Source of the DNA: Planctomycetota bacterium
Lineage (GTDB): Bacteria > Planctomycetota > J058
Assembly (NCBI GenBank): GCA_019636275.1
Contig: JAHBXY010000014.1
Span: 25,450-89,449 of the forward strand
Direction: 5' to 3'
Length of the DNA: 64,000 nt
Shown: positions 38,037 to 47,807 of the stretch, in pieces
Numbering within the stretch: position 1 is the first letter of the stretch
Layout of the letters: each line of letters begins with the position of its first letter
Program-made: the position numbers and the translations under genes
The notes under the pieces: model-generated
Told to the model about the DNA's origin: nothing
Databases searched by the model: none
The model's input: the letters and a program-made list of their open reading frames with translations, nothing else

Positions 38037-38786
38037 TCAGGCCCGCCCCACCTCGCGCAGCACGCCCTCCACCGCCCGCGCCAGCGCCGCCTGGGCCGCG
38101 CCGAACGTGCGCGCCACGCGCGGCAGGGCGGTGATCGTGCCGGGGCTGGCGACGAGCTGCCGGAGGAGGCGCAGCGTGCGCGGGCGGCCGACCGGGTCGA
38201 GCGCCGACGTCAGGTCGGGCAGCGACTCGTCGTGCGCGTCGCACACGACGCGCAGGCACGCCGCGGGCAGGTCCTGGGCCAGCGCCGCCTGCGCCGCCCA
38301 GTAGGACTCCATCTCGACGACGGCCGCGCCCGTGCGCTCGAAGAGCGCGCGCTTCTCGGCGGCCGTGCTCACGACGCGCTCGACGGTCACGGCCGCCGCG
38401 CGCGGGAGCCCCGCCAGCCAGCCCTCGAGCCGGCCCGCCGGGAGGCAGGCGAGCGCCTCGCTCCCGCCCGTGTGCTGGCCGTCGCGGACCAGGCGCTCGC
38501 AGACGACGACGTCGCCGGCGCGCAGCGTCGCGGCCAGCGCGCCGGCCACCCCGGCGTGCAGGAGGGCGTCCGGCGGGTCGGCGGCGAGGGCGTCGATCGC
38601 CCGCCGCGTGGCCTCGCCGCCGATCCCGGTCCAGCCGGCGAGCACGCGCCGGCGCCCGACGCGGTAGGGCTGCACCAGCGCCGGCGCGGGCAGCGGGAGC
38701 GGCGGCCCGTCCGGGGCGCCGAGCAGCCGGAGGAACGGCTCGGCCTCGGCCTTGAGCGGCGTGAGGATCGCGAGGTCGGCGCGCAC
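38037..38786 (-). CDS. hpnG: HpnG, adenosylhopane nucleosidase/phosphorylase
   Basis: This 249-aa protein has the PNP/MTA-SAH-nucleosidase fold: the opening LAILTPLKAEAEPFLRLLG, the centre LLHAGVAGALAATLRAGDVVV, and the substrate Glu in AAVVEMESYWAAQAAL. Immediately upstream on the same strand is hpnH (9 bp gap). HpnG removes adenine from adenosylhopane in the route to ribosylhopane and extended hopanoids. Starts at a GTG (38786). No squalene-hopene cyclase is in this window, so C30 hopene would come from elsewhere in the genome. Confidence 0.85.
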   Translation of the reverse strand: MRADLAILTPLKAEAEPFLRLLGAPDGPPLPLPAPALVQPYRVGRRRVLAGWTGIGGEATRRAIDALAADPPDALLHAGVAGALAATLRAGDVVVCERLVRDGQHTGGSEALACLPAGRLEGWLAGLPRAAAVTVERVVSTAAEKRALFERTGAAVVEMESYWAAQAALAQDLPAACLRVVCDAHDESLPDLTSALDPVGRPRTLRLLRQLVASPGTITALPRVARTFGAAQAALARAVEGVLREVGRA

Positions 38787-38795
38787 CGCCCGGCG

Positions 38796-39806
<1,011 letters not shown>

Positions 39807-39914
39807 GAGAAGCTCCTTACGTGTGGCGGCCACCGATGGCGCGAGGGGGGGCCCCTGGGCCCCCCACCGCGAATCCGAGGCCGACCGCGTCGCGAGACGC
39901 GTGCGTCCCGGCGC

Positions 39915-40586
39915 TTACCTGACCCGCTGCGGCGTCGTGTCGAAGACCGGGTCGCGCGGGCTCCGGTCGTTGTAGGGGTCGTCGTCGAGCCCCTCCTCGT
40001 ACCAGCGACGGCGCGGCTGCTCGACCTGATCGACCACGATCGTGACCTGCTCCGTGTGGGCCCCCTGGTCCTTGCCCCGGACGGGGCCCCAGAAGTCGGC
40101 CCGCTGGACCGTGCCGAACACCGTCACGATCGGCTTGTTGCTCCACACCTTGTAGAGCTGCCAGTAGAGGTCGCGGCGGCGGTTCTGCGCCTCCGTCTCG
40201 CTGAGCTGGCGCGCGCGGAGCTGCTCGGTGATCTCCTCGAGCTGGCGCTGGATGTCGCCGTAGCCCTTCTGGGCGTCCTCCCAGATCGACTGGAGGTGCG
40301 TCTCCATGCGGTTCTGCGGGATCGCGCACTTGAAGTAGGTCGTGTCGAAGAGCACGTAGCGCTGCCCGCCGAGCGTGTCGGGGCGCTCCTGCACCTGCGG
40401 CCAGATGATCGTCAGCTCGTCGGTGAAGCACACCTGCTTGCCGACGATCTTCTCGGGCTGGCCCCGGATGAGCAGGTCGAGGTCCTGCCGCATGAAGAAG
40501 AGGTAGATGGCCTGCGCGGGGACGGCGAGCAGGAGCACGCCGAGCGGGGCCAGGAGCCAAAGACCGGTTCGCCAGGGACGGGACAC
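39915..40586 (-). CDS. Membrane-anchored protein of unknown function
   Basis: The protein is about 223 aa. The N-terminal hydrophobic segment (GLWLLAPLGVLLLAVPAQAIYLFF) is a signal anchor. The rest is soluble and includes KQVCFTDELTIIWPQVQ and a long charged helix rich in Gln/Glu/Arg that may be coiled coil (DIQRQLEEITEQLRARQLS). The GTG at 40586 has AGAGG four bases upstream; a GTG at 40598 is the alternative. The two Cys residues could be redox active or structural. It may be co-transcribed with hpnH, 108 bp away. Confidence 0.6.
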   Translation of the reverse strand: MSRPWRTGLWLLAPLGVLLLAVPAQAIYLFFMRQDLDLLIRGQPEKIVGKQVCFTDELTIIWPQVQERPDTLGGQRYVLFDTTYFKCAIPQNRMETHLQSIWEDAQKGYGDIQRQLEEITEQLRARQLSETEAQNRRRDLYWQLYKVWSNKPIVTVFGTVQRADFWGPVRGKDQGAHTEQVTIVVDQVEQPRRRWYEEGLDDDPYNDRSPRDPVFDTTPQRVR

Positions 40587-40760
40587 GGCGCCTCTCACGA
40601 AGGGCTACGCGCGCTGTAAGTGGCGGGATTCTAGACCGTCGAGGTCCGGACCGTCAACGAGTTCCCGAAGTCGCGCCCGGCGGTGTCCCCGCCGGCTTCC
40701 CGTGCCCGGCCCGGGCGGCTAGAATCCGCGCGCGCCGGCACTTCCGGCGCAGGGGACGGC

Positions 40761-41372
40761 GTGGACAGCCAGCCGCAGGACGATCCGCGGGCGCAGGCCC
40801 GGGCCGAGGACGATCGGCTCGTGGCCCGGGCCCTCGGCGGCGAGGGGCAGGCCTTCGAGGCGCTCTACGAGCGCCACCGCCACACCGTCTTCAAGGTGGC
40901 GTACGGCATGACGCGCAACGCCGAGGACGCCCTCGACGTCGTGCAGGAGACGTTCCTCAAGGCGCACCGGTCGCTCGGCCGGTTCGAGCGCCGGGCGTCG
41001 GTGGTCACCTGGTTGTGCCAGATCGCGGTCCACCAGGCGATCGACCTGTCGCGGCGCCGCAAGGTCCGCCAGGCCGAGCCGCTCGACGAGCGCCTGGTCG
41101 CCGACGGGGCCGACGGGCCCTCCCAGGGAGGGGTGGCCGAGGTGGCGCCGCCCCAGAGCGCCCAGGCGCGCGAGCTCCAGGCGGCGCTCGACCGGGCCCT
41201 CGCCAAGCTGTCCGAGAAGCACCGGACGGTCTTCGTGCTCTACACGGTCAACGGACTGTCCTACAAGGAGATAGCCGACTCGGTCGGGATCTCGATCGGG
41301 ACGGTCATGTCCCGGCTGTTCTACGCCCGCAAGAACCTGCAGGCGATGCTGGGCGAATTCGCCCCGAGCTGA
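40761..41372 (+). CDS. ECF-type RNA polymerase sigma factor
   Basis: The protein is 203 aa. Region 2 spans about 25-95 with YGMTRNAEDALDVVQETFLK, the -10-recognition and core-binding part. Region 4 lies at 140-200 with LSYKEIADSVGISIGTVMSR, a helix-turn-helix for the -35 element. The GTG at 40761 follows AGGGGACGGC. The region between the two domains is an acidic/Gly linker. The next gene is a zinc anti-sigma protein, so this is a regulated pair. Target promoters cannot be inferred. Confidence 0.92.
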   Translation: MDSQPQDDPRAQARAEDDRLVARALGGEGQAFEALYERHRHTVFKVAYGMTRNAEDALDVVQETFLKAHRSLGRFERRASVVTWLCQIAVHQAIDLSRRRKVRQAEPLDERLVADGADGPSQGGVAEVAPPQSAQARELQAALDRALAKLSEKHRTVFVLYTVNGLSYKEIADSVGISIGTVMSRLFYARKNLQAMLGEFAPS

Positions 41373-41490
41373 GCGTGCCTGGCCCACGGACGATTTCTTG
41401 CCGACAGAATTTGGAGGCCGGGTCGCGCGTCACCCCGGTCGACGCCCGTCCTCCGCGCCCAACCTCCTGAGCTTGGCGGCGACCCTCGAC

Positions 41491-42048
41491 ATGGACTGCA
41501 CCACCCTGCAGGCGATCCTCTCCGGCGAGCGCGCCGACGACCTCGACGCCGCCGAGTCCCAGGCCTTCGAGGTGCACCTGCGCGCCTGCGAGCCGTGCCG
41601 CGACGTCCTGGCCCGCGGCGAGGACGAGCTGGCGCCGCTCGCCGAGCGCATGGAGCCGCCGGCCCTGCCCGAGGCCGCCTGGGACCGGGTGACCCGGGCG
41701 GTGAAGGCCGAGGCGGGGCGCCCGGCGCTCGTCGTCCACGCGGGCGGCTCGTCGCGGCTGGTGGCCGTCGCGGCGGCGTTCCTCCTGGCGGTCGGCCTGG
41801 GCGCCCTCCTGCCGCTCGACCTGCTCCAGGGCCTGACGTCGACGGACGGGGCGTTGGGCAAGATGCATGTACCGACGCGGCGGCCGCTCGACCCGGCCCC
41901 GGCGGCGCCCTCGGCGGCCGGCGTGGTGAAGGGGTCGCGCGCCGAGGTGCACGGGCTCGTGTTCGACGCGAGCCGCTTCGACGCCGTGGCGATCGTCTAC
42001 GACTGCGGCGACGAGGAGGTCGTCCTGATCTCCGTGCGGGACCTCTGA
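41491..42048 (+). CDS. Zinc-binding anti-sigma factor (zf-HC2 type), single TM
   Basis: The protein is 185 aa. The N-terminus MDCTTLQAILSGERADDLD followed by FEVHLRACEPCRDVLA gives the Cys ... His-x3-Cys-x2-Cys site of ZAS anti-sigma domains. One membrane helix (LVAVAAAFLLAVGLGALLPL) lies near 90-110, and the C-terminal part is outside. It should bind and hold the ECF sigma factor encoded 118 bp upstream until a membrane or envelope signal releases it. The ATG at 41491 is chosen; longer frames upstream look non-coding. Confidence 0.85.
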   Translation: MDCTTLQAILSGERADDLDAAESQAFEVHLRACEPCRDVLARGEDELAPLAERMEPPALPEAAWDRVTRAVKAEAGRPALVVHAGGSSRLVAVAAAFLLAVGLGALLPLDLLQGLTSTDGALGKMHVPTRRPLDPAPAAPSAAGVVKGSRAEVHGLVFDASRFDAVAIVYDCGDEEVVLISVRDL

Positions 42049-42071
42049 GCCGGGCGTATGATCCTCGCGCG

Positions 42072-42557
42072 ATGACCACCCGCTCGACGCCGCCGGCGCT
42101 GCTGATCGCCCTGCTCGTCTCGGTCCTGCCGGCCTCTGCCGAGGACCCGCAGGTGGCCGTGCACACGGCCGCCGTGCGCGCGGTCGAGGTCGCCGAGGCG
42201 GCGCCGGTGCCGCCCGACCTGCGCGCCTGGGCGAGCAAGCTGGAGAAGCTGCCCGGCGCGCACCGCTTCGAGCTCCTCGGCCAGAGCGTCCGCCGCGGCC
42301 CGCCCGGGGCGCCGCTGGTCTTCTCGCTGCCGGCCGAGCACGAGGCGCAGGTCGTGGCCGTCGGGCGGCCGGATGGGCGCGTCGACGTGCGCGTCGTGAT
42401 CACCCGCCCGGGCAAGCAGCCGGGCACGCGCGAGCAGGTGCTGGCGCACGAGGTCGTCGTCGACGACGGCGGCACCTGGGTCGTGCGCCTGCAGGACGCG
42501 CTGGGGCGCGGCGAGCACCTGCTCCTGCTGATGACCGCCGGCGCGCGCGGGGGGTAG
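42072..42557 (+). CDS. Small exported protein of unknown function
   Basis: The protein is 161 aa with a signal peptide (MTTRSTPPALLIALLVSVLPASA). The mature part has no cysteine or known motif and ends in a hydrophobic strand (GEHLLLLMTAGARGG). It lies 23 bp after the anti-sigma gene and probably belongs to the same operon, so it may be part of the envelope response. Confidence 0.65.
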   Translation: MTTRSTPPALLIALLVSVLPASAEDPQVAVHTAAVRAVEVAEAAPVPPDLRAWASKLEKLPGAHRFELLGQSVRRGPPGAPLVFSLPAEHEAQVVAVGRPDGRVDVRVVITRPGKQPGTREQVLAHEVVVDDGGTWVVRLQDALGRGEHLLLLMTAGARGG

Positions 42558-42611
42558 CCCGGGTCGCGCGCGGGGCGGCGAGCGGGTAGGGTCGCGCGCC
42601 GGAGGTCTCCC

Positions 42612-43460
42612 ATGCGCGCGCTCGCCTGCCTGGCGCTCACGGCGCTCTTCGTTCAGCCCGCCCTCGCGGGCGACCACGCGCTGCGCGCCGACGGGGCGCC
42701 GTTGGCCTGGGAGCGGCTCGTCGCGCGGGCCACGGCGGCGCGCGTCGTCTACGTGGGGGAGGAGCACGGGGCCGCCGCGCACCACCGGCTCCAGCGCGAC
42801 CTGCTGGCCGCGCTCGAGGCGGCGGGCCCGGTCGTGCTCGCCTGCGAGTACTTCCCGCGGAGCCTGCAGCCGGCGCTCGACCGCGTCGCGCGCGGCGAGG
42901 TGAAGAAGGAGGAGCTGCGCGCCGCCCTGCGCTGGGACGAGACGTGGGGCCACCCCTGGGAGGCCTACGCGCCGCTGCTCGAGCTGTGCCTCGAGCGCCG
43001 GATCCCGATCGTGGCGCTGAACGCCGAGCGCGAGCTGGTCACGCGCGTGCGGAAGCAGGGGCTCGCGGCGCTGCCGCTCGAGGAGCTGCTGGCGCTGCCG
43101 CGCATGGACCTCGGCAGCGAGCCGCACCGCGCGCGGGTGAAGCGGCAGCTCGAGAAGGTCCACCCCATGCCGCCCGAGGTGCTCGAGCGCTACTACCAGG
43201 CGTTCACGCTCTGGGACGAGGCCATGGCCGAGGGCGTCGTCGACGCCGTCCTGCGCGACGGCCGCCCGGGCGTGCGCGTCCTCGTGGTCGCGGGCGTGGC
43301 CCACGTGCAGACGGGCACCGGGATCCCCGACCGCGTCGCGCGGCGCTGGCCGGCGCCGCGGCTGATCGTGGCCTGCGGCGGCGTGGGCGAGGGCGACGGC
43401 GACGTGCTGTTCGTCAAGGCGCCGGCGCCGGCGGAGGAGGAGGCGCCGCGCTGGTACTGA
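42612..43460 (+). CDS. Exported ChaN-like (haem-binding uptake/Tiki superfamily) protein
   Basis: The protein is 282 aa. Signal peptide: MRALACLALTALFVQPALA. The ChaN core begins VVYVGEEHGAAAHHRLQRDLL and continues LACEYFPRSLQPALDR. Later comes LVVAGVAHVQTGTGIPDR with the last histidine. Members bind haem or act as metal-dependent Tiki-type proteases; which of these applies cannot be told from sequence. Its 3' end overlaps the convergent VOC gene by 47 bp. Confidence 0.8.
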   Translation: MRALACLALTALFVQPALAGDHALRADGAPLAWERLVARATAARVVYVGEEHGAAAHHRLQRDLLAALEAAGPVVLACEYFPRSLQPALDRVARGEVKKEELRAALRWDETWGHPWEAYAPLLELCLERRIPIVALNAERELVTRVRKQGLAALPLEELLALPRMDLGSEPHRARVKRQLEKVHPMPPEVLERYYQAFTLWDEAMAEGVVDAVLRDGRPGVRVLVVAGVAHVQTGTGIPDRVARRWPAPRLIVACGGVGEGDGDVLFVKAPAPAEEEAPRWY

Positions 43461-43812
43461 CCTGGTAGAGCTCGAGGCGGTTGCCGCCCGGGTCACGCGC
43501 GAAGAAGCGGGCGAGCCCCGGCAACGGGCGGCCCTCCTCGAGCGTCAGGCCGGCCGCGAGCAGCCGCGCGCGCGCGGCGGCCAGGTCGTCGACCTCGAGC
43601 GCCACGTGGCGGCGTGACGACGAGCCGTCCGCGCCGGGCTCCTCGGAGACGTGGAGCTCCTGCTCGCCCAGGCGGAACCAGCAGCCCGGCCGGACGCCCG
43701 CGTCGGCCGGGCGCGGCGCCGGCTCGAGCCCCAGGAGGTCGCCGTAGAAGGCGCGCGCGGCGGCGAGGTCCGGAACCGAGAGGTTCACGTGGCCCAGGCG
43801 GAGGACGCGCAC
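43414..43812 (-). CDS. VOC (glyoxalase/bleomycin-resistance fold) family protein
   Basis: This 132-aa single-unit VOC protein starts RLGHVNLSVPDLAAARAFYG and ends with FFARDPGGNRLELYQVS. Metal-ligand candidates are His8 and Glu near the end. CGGAG lies 6 nt upstream of the GTG at 43812. Substrate is unknown (glyoxalase, dioxygenase or epimerase relatives share the fold). The proline-rich tail overlaps the ChaN-like gene on the other strand. Confidence 0.82.
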   Translation of the reverse strand: MRVLRLGHVNLSVPDLAAARAFYGDLLGLEPAPRPADAGVRPGCWFRLGEQELHVSEEPGADGSSSRRHVALEVDDLAAARARLLAAGLTLEEGRPLPGLARFFARDPGGNRLELYQVSTSAAPPPPPAPAP

Positions 43813-43956
43813 GCGGGCTCCGGTTCAGCGCCTCGCGCAAGTCGTGCGGGTGGCGCACGGCCGCGCTCGATGACGCGACACGCCATCAAATTTTGACGGC
43901 GCTCACCAAAAACTAGAGACTTGCGACGCGCGTGGCGTCAACGACCCGCTTTCGAC

Positions 43957-44193
43957 TCAGTTGCGGCGCAGGCGACGGAACACACGCGAGATCAACTCGA
44001 CGGGGCCGCCCTGCGCCGGGTGATAGAAGCGCTCGAGTTCCTCGTCGATGAGCCGGGAAAGCGGCACATCCTGGAACGAAACGAGCAGCGGGTCATGGAA
44101 TTCCGGCCGCTGAGGCACAGGTGGACGCGTAACGTCCGACGTAAGCTGTCTGAAGGCCTCGTCGATCGAGAACTGCGCCGGACCCGAAACCAT
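43957..44193 (-). CDS. Small hypothetical protein
   Basis: The frame is 78 aa from an ATG at 44193 preceded by GGGGGGAG. The sequence is MVSGPAQFSIDEAFRQLTSD and onward, ending SRVFRRLRRN; it is charged and not hydrophobic. Base composition here is less extreme than the neighbours, and 43861-43956 beside it is relatively AT-rich (AAATTTTGACGG, CAAAAACTAG). No family is recognised. An overlapping plus-strand frame lacks a ribosome site. Confidence 0.5.
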   Translation of the reverse strand: MVSGPAQFSIDEAFRQLTSDVTRPPVPQRPEFHDPLLVSFQDVPLSRLIDEELERFYHPAQGGPVELISRVFRRLRRN

Positions 44194-44352
44194 GGTCTCC
44201 CCCCAGCATAAGTTCTTGCGCCACGTGCGCGCTCCAGGGCCCCTGCGCCGGATTTCCGGCGTCACAGGAGGTTGACGGCCCTGGAGACGGCTTCTCAGGC
44301 CGTCGACTTCACCCCGGCAGAGCAGCGGCCGTGCCAGGGTTCGGGCACCCGG

Positions 44353-44760
44353 TCAGCGAGCCCCCTCGATGCGCGGCAGCCGGAGCTTGATCCCCGGCCG
44401 CATGCGCGCCGGGTCCGGGATCACGTCCCGGTTCTCCTCCTGCAGCTTCTTCCAGTGCTTCGTCGTCCCGTAGACCTTCTGGGAGATCACGCCCAGGGTC
44501 TCGCCCTGCTTGACGACGTAGACGCGCCCGTTCGGCCAGGTGCCGTCGTCGGCGAGGGGCGGCGCCGCGGGCCCCTTGCCGGGCGGTGGGACGTCGGGGA
44601 CGGCGCCGGGCGGCGGCGACTCCTCGACGGCGGCCGGCGGCGGCGCCGCGACGACCAGGGCCGGCGGCGAGCCCGGGTCGAGCTCCACCTCGACGAGGCG
44701 GGCGAGCCCGACCGCCAGCAGCATCAAGCACACGACCCCGAGCCGCGCCGTCCCGCCCAC
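44353..44760 (-). CDS. Membrane-anchored LysM-domain protein
   Basis: The protein is 135 aa with an N-terminal hydrophobic helix (LGVVCLMLLAVGLARLV), a Pro-rich spacer (residues 30-70) and a C-terminal LysM (YVVKQGETLGVISQKVYGTT ... MRPGIKLRLP). LysM binds glycan such as peptidoglycan, so this is a probable cell-wall tether. AGGTGG precedes the GTG start. The gap 44194-44352 contains small inverted repeats but no gene. Confidence 0.8.
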   Translation of the reverse strand: MGGTARLGVVCLMLLAVGLARLVEVELDPGSPPALVVAAPPPAAVEESPPPGAVPDVPPPGKGPAAPPLADDGTWPNGRVYVVKQGETLGVISQKVYGTTKHWKKLQEENRDVIPDPARMRPGIKLRLPRIEGAR

Positions 44761-44811
44761 GACCCACCTCGCGCCTTCTGCTGCCTTATCGGTCGGCGGC
44801 GCGCGGTGGGT

Positions 44812-46329
44812 TCAGCGATCGGCGCGGAGGGCGCGCGCAGCCGGCGCGGCGAGGCCCGGGTGCGCGCGGAGGCCGTCGAGTGGTCGCCGGCAGCCCGGCG
44901 CGGACGAGCGCCCGGCAGAGCAGCGCCTGCCGCTCACGCTCCGCGCCCGGCCGGCGGCGAGAGCGCCAGCGTGCCTCCGAGCGCGGCCAGGAGCCGCGCC
45001 TGCGCGCGCGTCGCCCGGCACCAGGCCCGCCAGCGCCCAGCCGCGCGGTCGCGGCAGCCGGGGTCCGGGTCGGCGGCGACGGCGCGGTCGAGGAGGTCGC
45101 GGGTGCGAGCGACGGCGCGCTCCGCGCACGGCGCCGGTCGCCCCGAGGGCCCGCAGGCAGGCCCGGCGCAGGGGCGTCGGCGCGCTCGCTGGCGAGCAGG
45201 TCGAGGGCGACCGCCCGGCGCGCGGGTCGTGGCGCAGCAGGGCGCGCAGCGTCGGCGCGGTCGCCCGTCGCGCCCGGGGTCCGCGCGCGCGAGCCGCAAA
45301 CGAGGTGCGGTGCGCGTGGCGCTGCGGAAATGCCTCGGTCGCGAGCAGGTCGATGGCCGTCGCCCGGAGGCCGGGCTGGCGTCCGGGCGGTCGGCGCTGG
45401 CGGCCAGGAGGCGCACCCGCTCGGGCGGCTCGAGGACGGCCGCGCCGGCGACGAGCGCGTGCAATTTGCGCCCACGGTCCGCCCGAGCGCGCGGCGACCC
45501 GCACCGCGTCGCGCGCGCCCGCGCCGAACGCGACGACCTCGTCGACGCGTTCGGGCGACGGCCCCGGCGTTCGAGCCGCGCGGCGAGCGCGCGGGTCCCG
45601 TCGAGGCGCGGCTGCCTCCCCCGACGACCACGCCGAGGCCCAGCGGCACGAGGCCCAGCAGCGGAAGCCGGCCGCCGCGAGCCCGAGGGCCAGCGGCGCG
45701 CGCCCGCCGGCGCCCGGCTGCCCGGGCGCCGTGGGCGGGAGCGGCGCCGGCTCGGGCGCGTCGTCGTCGGCCGCGGACCAATCGAGGGCGCCCAGGCGAT
45801 CGAGCCGCGCCACGGGGCGGCGCCGCGCGCCCGTCGGCCCGAGGACGACGAGCTCGTCGAGCCGCGCCGACGTCGTGGTCTCGGCGCCGCCGCGCACGAA
45901 CGCGCGGCGCATCCGCTGGTGCACCGTGCGCACGAGGCGCGCCTCGGCGTCGCCGCGGCGCAGGAGCAGCCACGGGAGCACGAACACCGTGTCCTGCGCG
46001 CCCGGGTTCCTGGTGCGCCGCGCGACGTGGCCGGCCTCGGCCGGGCGCAGGTCGAGCCACAGCGACACCGGCTGGCCGGCGCCCTCGACGACGCGCCGGG
46101 CGACGCCGACCCGCTCGAGGACGTCGCGGTCGACGTCGCCGCGCACCTCGAGCGCCTGGAGCACCGCCTCCGGCTCGCCGCGCGCGGAGACGACCCAGCT
46201 CCCGTCGCCGGGGCTCTGGTCGAGCGGGACGCGGGCCCCGCGCGCCGCCCCGCAGCCGGGGCACAGCGCCTCGCCGCCTGCCCACGCCCCGCACCCGGGG
46301 CAGGCCAACCAGCCTTGCACGTCGAGCAC
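44812..46329 (-). pseudogene. Decayed zinc-ribbon/membrane/HEAT-like protein gene with several frameshifts
   Basis: From the GTG at 46329 the frame is coherent for about 220 codons. It has a double zinc ribbon (LACPGCGAWAGGEALCPGCG), then a domain with VFVLPWLLLRRGDAEARLV. Near 45660 the sense moves to another frame, where the expected membrane helix appears (LPLLGLVPLGLGVVVGG). HEAT-like pieces then alternate between frames (LHALVAGAAVLEPPERVRLL; RTRDLLDRAVAADPDPGC) down to about 44930. At least four indels are needed. Either the gene is dead or this stretch is poorly assembled. The intact ancestor would be near 500 aa. Confidence 0.65.
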
Positions 46330-46418
46330 CCGGCCGCCCTCCCCTTCCGCCGGAATGCGGGTAGAGTGGCCTAGTCTATCCCAGTCCGGCGCCCCCTACC
46401 CAGGAGCGATGCCAGCCC

Positions 46419-47030
46419 GTGCCGACCAAGAAGAGCGCGACGAAGGGCAGCAAGAAGGCCCCTGCGAAGGCGAAGCCCGCCGCCAAGGCCAAGGGCGCGG
46501 CCGCCTCGACGAAGAAGAAGGCGCCCGCGACCAAGGCCGCGCCGGCGGCGAAGAAGGCCGAGTCGTCGAAGGCCTCGGGCGCGGGCGGCAAGGGCTCGAA
46601 CGGCTCGAGCGGCGCGCACGCGCGCCCGGCCGCCGCCCCGAAGGCCGAGGCCAAGGCCGCGCCCGCGAAGGCGCCGGCGCCCAAGGCCCCCGCCGCTCGC
46701 GACGGCGCGGCCAAGAAGGGCAAGTCGGGCGAGTCGCAGCGCAAGCCGGTCGTCCCCTGGGCGCAGCGCTTCAAGGACGACGCCCCCGGCCCCTGGACCT
46801 GCCCCAAGTGCGGCGCGCTCCCCCAGCGGGCGCAGCCGCTCTACGGCGAGGACGAGCGGCACCACTGCCCCAACCTCGACTGCGACTCGATCGTGACCCT
46901 CCTCTCGAAGGAGGACCTCGAGCCGGCCGAGAAGCGCGGCTCGTGGCCGCCGCAGCGCAACAAGAACCGCGCCGTCCCGGCCGCGGGCGGCAACGGCGGC
47001 GCCCCGCCGCCCCCGGTCGTCGACGACTGA
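46419..47030 (+). CDS. Histone-H1-like Lys/Ala-rich protein with C-terminal zinc ribbon
   Basis: The protein is 203 aa. Residues 1-105 are almost wholly Lys, Ala, Pro and Ser in H1-like repeats (MPTKKSATKGSKKAPAKA...), suited to binding DNA or RNA without structure. Residues 120-160 carry a zinc ribbon (WTCPKCGALPQRAQ and HHCPNLDCDSIVTLL). Chosen start is the GTG at 46419, 12 nt after AGGAG; an ATG nearer the ribosome site opens another, unlikely frame. It may be a nucleoid-associated or RNA-linked protein. Exact role unknown. Confidence 0.75.
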   Translation: MPTKKSATKGSKKAPAKAKPAAKAKGAAASTKKKAPATKAAPAAKKAESSKASGAGGKGSNGSSGAHARPAAAPKAEAKAAPAKAPAPKAPAARDGAAKKGKSGESQRKPVVPWAQRFKDDAPGPWTCPKCGALPQRAQPLYGEDERHHCPNLDCDSIVTLLSKEDLEPAEKRGSWPPQRNKNRAVPAAGGNGGAPPPPVVDD

Positions 47031-47149
47031 CGCCTGCGCGGCGGCGGCGTCTCGTCCGCCGCGCGATCGGGGCCGTCACGCGGACGTAGCGGCTGCGGCC
47101 CTGCGCCCGACGTGCCTCCGGGGGCGAAGCGACGCAGCCGGCGGCCTCG

Positions 47150-47806
47150 CTACATGCCTGGTGAGCCCTGCTCACTGTCGAGTTGCCGCAGGTCGCGCAG
47201 CTGCTCGCGCGTCTCCTGATACACGAGGCCGATGCGCGACTTCAAGATGCCGCAGGCGTCGCCATCGAGCAGGAGCACGGCCAGGAGCAGGTGCTCGGTG
47301 CCCGCGATCGGGTCGCCGAGGCTGACCCGTTCGTCATGAGCGGTCGCCACGAGGTCGGTCGCCGGCGTGCTGGACAGGAGCCTGCCGAAGGCGCTCTGGC
47401 TGACCTCCGCGCGTGCGTCTCTGGCGATCCGCGCGAGCGGTGACCAGTACTCCTGGCGGAGGTCGACGTCGAGAGAGGCGAGCAGCGTCCGCATCCCCGG
47501 CCCCGGCCGCTCCGCCAGCGCCGCGAGCAGGTGCAGGTCGATGCAGGGCTCCCCCTTGTGATCCGCGGCCGTCTGCGCCGCCTGGATCACTGCCTGCGCC
47601 GCCTCGTCGAACCCCGGCGCCGCCGCCGGCACCCGCCCGAGCACGTCGCGCTCGGGGCCGGGCCCCAGCCAGGCGGCGAGCTCCAGCCGCTCGAGCGCGC
47701 CCTGGTCGCCCGCGCGGGCGCGCGCCAGGAGCGCGGCCGCCCTCGCGGCGGGCGAGTCGTCGACGCGCCCTCGCCGCTCGAGCTCGCGGGCGCGCTCGTC
47801 GGGCAC
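47150..47806 (-). CDS. Clp N-domain-like protein without ATPase
   Basis: The protein is 218 aa. Two helical repeats resembling the Clp N-terminal (double-Clp) domain are visible: GEPCIDLHLLAALAERPGPG and AGTEHLLLAVLLLDGDACGIL with ILKSRIGLVYQETREQL. No Walker motif, so this could be an adaptor rather than a chaperone. A preceding block (ALERLELAAWLGPGPERDVLG) recurs in the decayed gene at 51589-52718. It begins 1 bp after the stop of the large gene upstream, so they form an operon. Confidence 0.65.
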   Translation of the reverse strand: MPDERARELERRGRVDDSPAARAAALLARARAGDQGALERLELAAWLGPGPERDVLGRVPAAAPGFDEAAQAVIQAAQTAADHKGEPCIDLHLLAALAERPGPGMRTLLASLDVDLRQEYWSPLARIARDARAEVSQSAFGRLLSSTPATDLVATAHDERVSLGDPIAGTEHLLLAVLLLDGDACGILKSRIGLVYQETREQLRDLRQLDSEQGSPGM

Positions 47807-47807
47807 G

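Noticed and set aside
43921..44211. Plus-strand 96-codon frame overlapping the small minus-strand gene
   Set aside because: Starts at TTG without ribosome site; the minus frame has a clear GGGGGGAG and ATG.
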